Below, piece after piece: positions 7,672 to 11,135 of a stretch of 11,135 nucleotides of DNA (the stretch's first letter is position 1; every line of letters starts with the position of its first letter). This stretch comes from Stephanodiscus triporus (taxonomy: Eukaryota; Bacillariophyta; Thalassiosirophyceae; Thalassiosirales; Thalassiosiraceae). Where the stretch lies: positions 1-11,135 of the forward strand of contig JALLAZ010001195.1 of the NCBI GenBank assembly GCA_036939755.1. Direction: 5' to 3'. Under the pieces are notes generated by a model that was not told the DNA's origin, ran no database searches, and saw nothing but the letters and a program-made list of their open reading frames with translations. The position numbers and the translations under genes are program-made.

Positions 7672-8529
7672 TCAACCCGTAATATTCGACAGGTGTTCTA
7701 GTCCCACGACGTAGCCGGTATACGCCGAGAGCAAGTGCCACAGCGAATGCCAGAAAATGTAAGGGTAGCCGAATTCCCAAACCCAGCACAGCGAAAGGCA
7801 CACCATCGCCCCCACCGCGCTCGCCGACGCCTCCAGGGGCACGTGCGTTATCCCCGCCTGGACCATGTACACCCCCCCCGTGATCAGCGCCATTCCGGCG
7901 CAGACGTAATCGATCAAGAGCGCCAACCGCACCTCACTCCTGTCCTTGCCGAATTCCAGCTGGGTGTAGTGGTAAACGAAGCTCACCACGCCCGCGATCT
8001 CCGTCAGGCCGCCGTACACCCAATCGCCGTGGCTCATCAGCCATATGCCGGCGGCTGCGTAGAAGAAGTTCGTCGCGAGGAACGCACGGCCGACGGGGGT
8101 CTGGGGCGAGGCCGGGTGGAGGTCGGCGTAGGACAGACCCCATCCACCCGTGGCGGCGTCGACGGCCTCGGCGATCGGGAGGAGGGGACCGAAGGTGTCG
8201 TCGTACCTGCTGCTTCCGCCGCCGTCGCCCTTGCCGATGCCAACTCCGATGGCGTTTCCTTCATTTTCCGTGTCCCCCCCCTCGGATAAATAACGCGTCA
8301 TCACCGTCCTCGACGAGGATGTCCGTATGTCGCATTCGCACCAGAAGCGGTCGACTTGGCGGCGAGGGTGAAGTTTCCTCCTGGTGGGAGCGGCCGACGA
8401 CGACGACGACGACGACGATGGGACGACGAACGAAGCGAGCGAACGATTCCGCGTCGAGAATGCAGACGAGTGCGCAGCCTCAAATCGAGGGATGGCAACG
8501 ACGAGGATGAGGTTGAGAGAGGCTCGCAT
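7672..8529 (-). CDS. Plastid-targeted multi-pass membrane protein with CREST-superfamily (ADIPOR/alkaline ceramidase-like) metal-site signature, 285 aa
   Basis: The ATG at 8529 gives the signal peptide MRASLNLILVVAIPRFEAAH followed by SSAF at 21-24 and Ser/Arg-rich sequence. That is the bipartite presequence of diatom plastid proteins (ASAFAP-like motif). An upstream in-frame ATG at 8619 would bury the signal peptide under 30 residues and is less likely. Five hydrophobic segments lie at about 144-165, 168-187, 200-226, 234-253 and 257-276. They carry Ser183-x3-His187 (SFVYH, segment 2), Asp207 (LLIDY, segment 3) and His261-x3-His265 (HSLWH, last segment). This is the order seen in CREST proteins (ADIPOR1 S187/H191, D208, H337/H341; ACER3 S77/H81, D92, H217/H221), where they bind zinc for hydrolysis of lipid amides. 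CREST proteins normally have seven helices. Eight Ser at 38-45 come from a (CGA)8 microsatellite. Substrate unknown. Confidence 0.75.
   Translation of the reverse strand: MRASLNLILVVAIPRFEAAHSSAFSTRNRSLASFVVPSSSSSSSSAAPTRRKLHPRRQVDRFWCECDIRTSSSRTVMTRYLSEGGDTENEGNAIGVGIGKGDGGGSSRYDDTFGPLLPIAEAVDAATGGWGLSYADLHPASPQTPVGRAFLATNFFYAAAGIWLMSHGDWVYGGLTEIAGVVSFVYHYTQLEFGKDRSEVRLALLIDYVCAGMALITGGVYMVQAGITHVPLEASASAVGAMVCLSLCWVWEFGYPYIFWHSLWHLLSAYTGYVVGLEHLSNITG
8395..8418. repeat. (CGA)8 microsatellite encoding poly-Ser
   Basis: Eight perfect CGA units on the + strand read as eight Ser codons (TCG) in the presequence region of the CREST-like protein. Length variation here would change only the transit region. 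Confidence 0.85.
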
Positions 8530-8805
8530 GGTGTTGGTTTGAATTTTTTTTGGACGGGCTGCCCGTTGTTGGTGGCGGGGAGTTAAGTTGTGCGGGGGAG
8601 TTTCTAAGTTGTGGAACACATAGCAACGTCACATACTATTCCATCATGGGAATCGAAGCACATTTTTCCTAAAAAGGAGGGCAACCGGAGCCCTCCTACC
8701 TCCCGCGCGGCCGCCGCGCCCGCTGTGGGGAGATCAATTTCCATTTGAATTCATTGTGCTGCTCACCCGATCCACCGCACTAGGAGGCCGCTGCGAGCCT
8801 AAGAA
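8530..8805. promoter_or_regulatory. Promoter region between the divergent CREST-like gene and the gene at 8806, with two hairpins
   Basis: The spacer is 276 bp and upstream of both start codons. It contains a perfect 8 bp stem (AGGAGGGC / GCCCTCCT, loop AACCGGA) at 8675-8697 and a 6 bp stem (GCGCGG / CCGCGC, loop CCG) at 8705-8719. No T-run follows them, so they are not terminator-like. An in-frame TAA at 8800 marks the 5' limit of the next frame. Confidence 0.5.
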
Positions 8806-9519
8806 ATGAAATGCTGGTCATTTCAAAGACGCTCTCGAGATATCAACGATGGAAGCGTCGAAGTAAGGAACGACTATCGCCGTCTCAGTAGGGTGGCAGC
8901 GCTGGAAGCGGGCGCGACGCTCGTCGATTCGGAGGACCAAGCGAACGCGACGATAATAATATACGATTTCGACATCATATACGATGCTATCGAGGTCGCT
9001 GCATCATCTCGCTACGACGTTAGTTCCGAGACGGACGCGACGACGTTCACGGATTCTTCGTTGGGGGAGGACGACGACGACGCCGCGAGGATGGCGCAGG
9101 TGGCGATCGACGCCACGAGTACTGATTCGGATGCATCCAATCGAGCGGAAGGTGCCGGGGCTTATGCCATCGATCCAGAAACTGGCGCGTCTCTTCTGAT
9201 TGTGGGAACTTGTCGCCAAAGAAGGTTCTTGCGGATTATGACTCCCAACTCAGCGGCCGTGAGAGCGAGGAGAACGCCCATCTCCCCGAGAGGAGGAGAG
9301 AAAATAGCTGGAAACTGGCATGGCAGAAGCGGTGAAGCGGAAGGAAATTGTATGCAGTTATATCTGGCGTTATTCTTGTGGTATGAATGTTTGCCAGCAT
9401 GTTTGCTTCCGTCTATGCTTCCTATACTACGGTTATGTGATTTGATCAACTTTCACTTCAAGAGGAATGTAAATAATTTAAACCTCGTGCAAAAGTTATC
9501 CTGCTTTATTGTAAGATGA
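8806..9519 (+). CDS. Hypothetical acidic protein, up to 237 aa; 3' half of the frame doubtful
   Basis: I do not recognise this protein. ATG 8806 is the first start after an in-frame TAA at 8800. Residues 1-30 are basic (MKCWSFQRRSR). Residues 35-125 are Asp/Ala/Thr/Ser-rich, with IIIYDFDIIYDAI at 50-62 and an acidic run EDDDDAA. The last 60 residues are hydrophobic and translated from A/T-rich sequence that looks like a 3' UTR. From 9126 to 9332 the neighbouring frame (positions divisible by three) is open and reads charged, soluble-looking sequence (LADYDSQLSGRESEENAH) to a TGA at 9333. The true protein may therefore switch frame near 9200 and end at 9335. No signal peptide is seen. It diverges from the CREST-like gene and converges on the SPRY gene 120 bp away. 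Confidence 0.45.
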   Translation: MKCWSFQRRSRDINDGSVEVRNDYRRLSRVAALEAGATLVDSEDQANATIIIYDFDIIYDAIEVAASSRYDVSSETDATTFTDSSLGEDDDDAARMAQVAIDATSTDSDASNRAEGAGAYAIDPETGASLLIVGTCRQRRFLRIMTPNSAAVRARRTPISPRGGEKIAGNWHGRSGEAEGNCMQLYLALFLWYECLPACLLPSMLPILRLCDLINFHFKRNVNNLNLVQKLSCFIVR

Positions 9520-9639
9520 TGTCATTGTGAATTTGTATATGATCTTCCACCTTATTCTCTGGGCACACCAAGCCTTTAAACCGAGCCTGATTGTGGATTA
9601 TGCCGTCGCCTCTATTGCTGTTCCTTAGACAGCCAAAAA

Positions 9640-11135
9640 TTAAGGAATGAAATTCTTTCCTCGTACCTTTTTTGGGTATTCATCTCTCCGTAGTCCTTTG
9701 AGCGAAAATAGCCGTGTCGCTCGCTCGTCGAGCGTGCCACTGAATGCAAAGAATGCGCGGAAAATGCGTAAGGATTCCACCCGAAAGAAACAAAATCCAA
9801 TAAAAAGAGACGTGCATAGTAATTTGTGTACTCACCCACATTTCACCCCCATTGATAGCATGATGTCTTTCAACCTTTCGGGACCCAAAACCTTCAATTC
9901 ATCTACAGAACAACACTTATTGAGATCAAAGGAATTGAAGTTGGCAATGGGTTTGCTCGGTTTGACATCCTTTCCTTCCTTAGCCGCGTCCTTTATTTCA
10001 TTGGCAGCGCTCTGCCCCTTCAAAGACTCATCACGAGGCCTTTTTGTTGGAGGGTCCTTCTCGTCATATGTTTGTTTGGAGCTGTCTCCTTCTTCGTCGT
10101 TTCCATCTCCCGCACCATCGCCCGTGACATCGGCTTTGTTCCCCACGAGCTCGTACACACTGGCGCACCCTCCCCTGGGATCGAAATACGCGAAGTCCGG
10201 CCCGATGTTGACGTCCACGACCTCGTTCAAATTCAGGCTGATCGCGGGATAAAAGCGGAATGCCCCATCGGCATTCGAAACGGCGAATGCCCTTCCGAGA
10301 TCCTTCCCGATCATAGAATAGCCAATCTTGACGGTGCCATTACCGGCGTTCTCCTCCTCCTCCGGCTCCGAGAATTCGCAGTAACAGCCCAGAACGTCCC
10401 CGGCCTCCATTCGACGGACGCTTCTCCTCCCCGTGGCGACTCGGACCCGTAGGCGAGTTCCTCCCCCCCGTGAAATACGAGACCGCGAGATCCATCGTAT
10501 CCGTACGACGCGTCGTCGTCCCCGACGCCGTCGCCGGTATCGCTATTCGGGAGGAACGCCCCGCCGTCGTCGCCGCCACAGAATGCCTCGCCCTCGACGC
10601 CCACTCGCGCCCAGCCGATCTGCGCGAGGCCGGCGGTTCGCAGCGTGTATTCGACGTACGCCCCCCTCCCTCGCATGTCCCTCGTCTTGTCCAAGCTCAG
10701 GAGGACCACCGCGGTCGCGAAGTCCGATTGCGATACGATGCGCAACTTCGTCGTCGTTGCTGCGGCGTCGTCGCCGTCGTCGAGCGGGAGGTCGAACGCG
10801 GACATTTCCCCCGAAAGCGTCATCAGATAATGCGCTCCCGCGGCCGCCTCGCCATCCGCGGACGGCGCCGACCTCTTATCGTCGTTCGCGACAACGGCGG
10901 TCGTCGTTCCGCCGGCGTCAGCGCAGTCGCCGCGCGCGCGTTCCCTCCTCTTCCTGTAATGGGCCAACATCCCCTCCTTCGCGCTCTCCCCCGCGACGAT
11001 GATGCGGCGCGATCCCTCCTCTTCCCCCCTGCGCACGTAATCCGTCACCGCCCTCTCCCTCTCCGTCCTCCTCCTCTCCTTCTCGTAAATCGCGCGATCC
11101 TCGCGCGCCTTCCACCCCCTCGCCTCGTTCTCGAG
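9640..11135 (-). CDS. SPRY-domain protein with SDE2/SF3a60-type SAP-like C-terminus; frameshifted, 5' end beyond the window
   Basis: The sense frame is open from base 11135, so the N-terminus lies outside; it begins with a charged Glu/Arg-rich stretch. The SPRY (B30.2) fold follows: AQIGWA, then DDDASYGYDGSRGLVFHG (around 10530-10480), then VEW at 10415-10407. There the frame shifts by one base and continues with AGDVLGCYCEF (from 10404), IGYSMIGKDLGRAF, FYPAISLNLNEVVDV and FAYF. An acidic linker with TKRPRDE (possible nuclear signal) leads to [20 protein letters not shown]. A donor GTGAGT at 9835 and acceptor TTCAG ending at 9740 (96 nt intron, phase 2) bring in [20 protein letters not shown] and a TAA at 9640. 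The motif LxLGPxRLK...[20 protein letters not shown] is that of the SDE2/SF3a60 C-terminal SAP-like domain. SPRY mediates protein binding; an RNA-processing role is inferred. Confidence 0.8.
9740..9835 (-). other. Intron in the SPRY/SAP-like gene (96 nt, phase 2)
   Basis: Sense donor TGTGG|GTGAGT and acceptor TTTGCATTCAG|TGG. Splicing restores [13 protein letters not shown] across the junction, a conserved stretch of the SDE2/SF3a60 SAP-like motif. That makes this boundary highly credible. Confidence 0.92.

Noticed and set aside
7735..8289. 184-codon + frame opposite the CREST-like gene
   Set aside because: Antisense shadow: Arg/His-rich composition, no motif, while the other strand has a presequence and conserved residues.
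10433..11002. 189-codon Arg/Pro-rich + frame opposite the SPRY gene
   Set aside because: It is a shadow of the GC-rich SPRY coding strand with a biased composition and no domain.
1..11135. tRNA, rRNA or CRISPR content
   Set aside because: No tRNA-like cloverleaf, rRNA stretch or spaced direct-repeat array was noticed by eye on either strand; a covariance-model search was not possible.

Overview
The window is eukaryotic nuclear DNA, most likely from a diatom and probably a centric one. Three things point there. The Ty1/copia pol tail resembles the CoDi elements of diatoms. One gene carries a signal peptide plus an SSAF-type (ASAFAP-like) plastid presequence. The genes are compact, with short GT-AG introns of about 85-170 nt and very short spacers. 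The species cannot be named from this sequence.

Layout from left to right: (1) 1-~1400, the 3' end of a copia retrotransposon on + (end of RT, RNase H, polypurine tract, start of an LTR). (2) 1561-2371 +, a two-exon COPI-associated (TVP15-like) four-helix membrane protein. (3) 2758-3342 -, a mitochondrial-type CGFS monothiol glutaredoxin. (4) 3654-4247 +, a two-exon proteasome maturation factor UMP1/POMP, head-to-head with the glutaredoxin. (5) 4361-6230 -, a two-exon 594-residue protein with a C-terminal PAP/fibrillin-like domain and no visible plastid presequence. (6) 6817-~7449 +, a small protein with two CCHC zinc knuckles. (7) 7672-8529 -, a plastid-targeted membrane protein with the SxxxH...D...HxxxH signature of the CREST superfamily. 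(8) 8806-~9519 +, an acidic protein of unknown function. (9) 9640-11135 -, a SPRY-domain protein with an SDE2/SF3a60-type SAP-like C-terminus, interrupted by a one-base frameshift and cut by the right window edge.

From the COPI-associated gene onward the strands alternate strictly (+ - + - + - + -), so every spacer is either a shared promoter or a shared 3' region. The genes do not form one pathway. They serve Golgi transport, iron-sulfur/redox metabolism, proteasome assembly, plastid or lipid functions and probably RNA processing. The points most worth a second look are the five-helix plastid CREST protein, the PAP/fibrillin domain on a non-plastid and possibly nuclear protein, the SPRY-SDE2-type fusion with its frameshift, and a four-run G-quadruplex/i-motif candidate inside the UMP1 intron.
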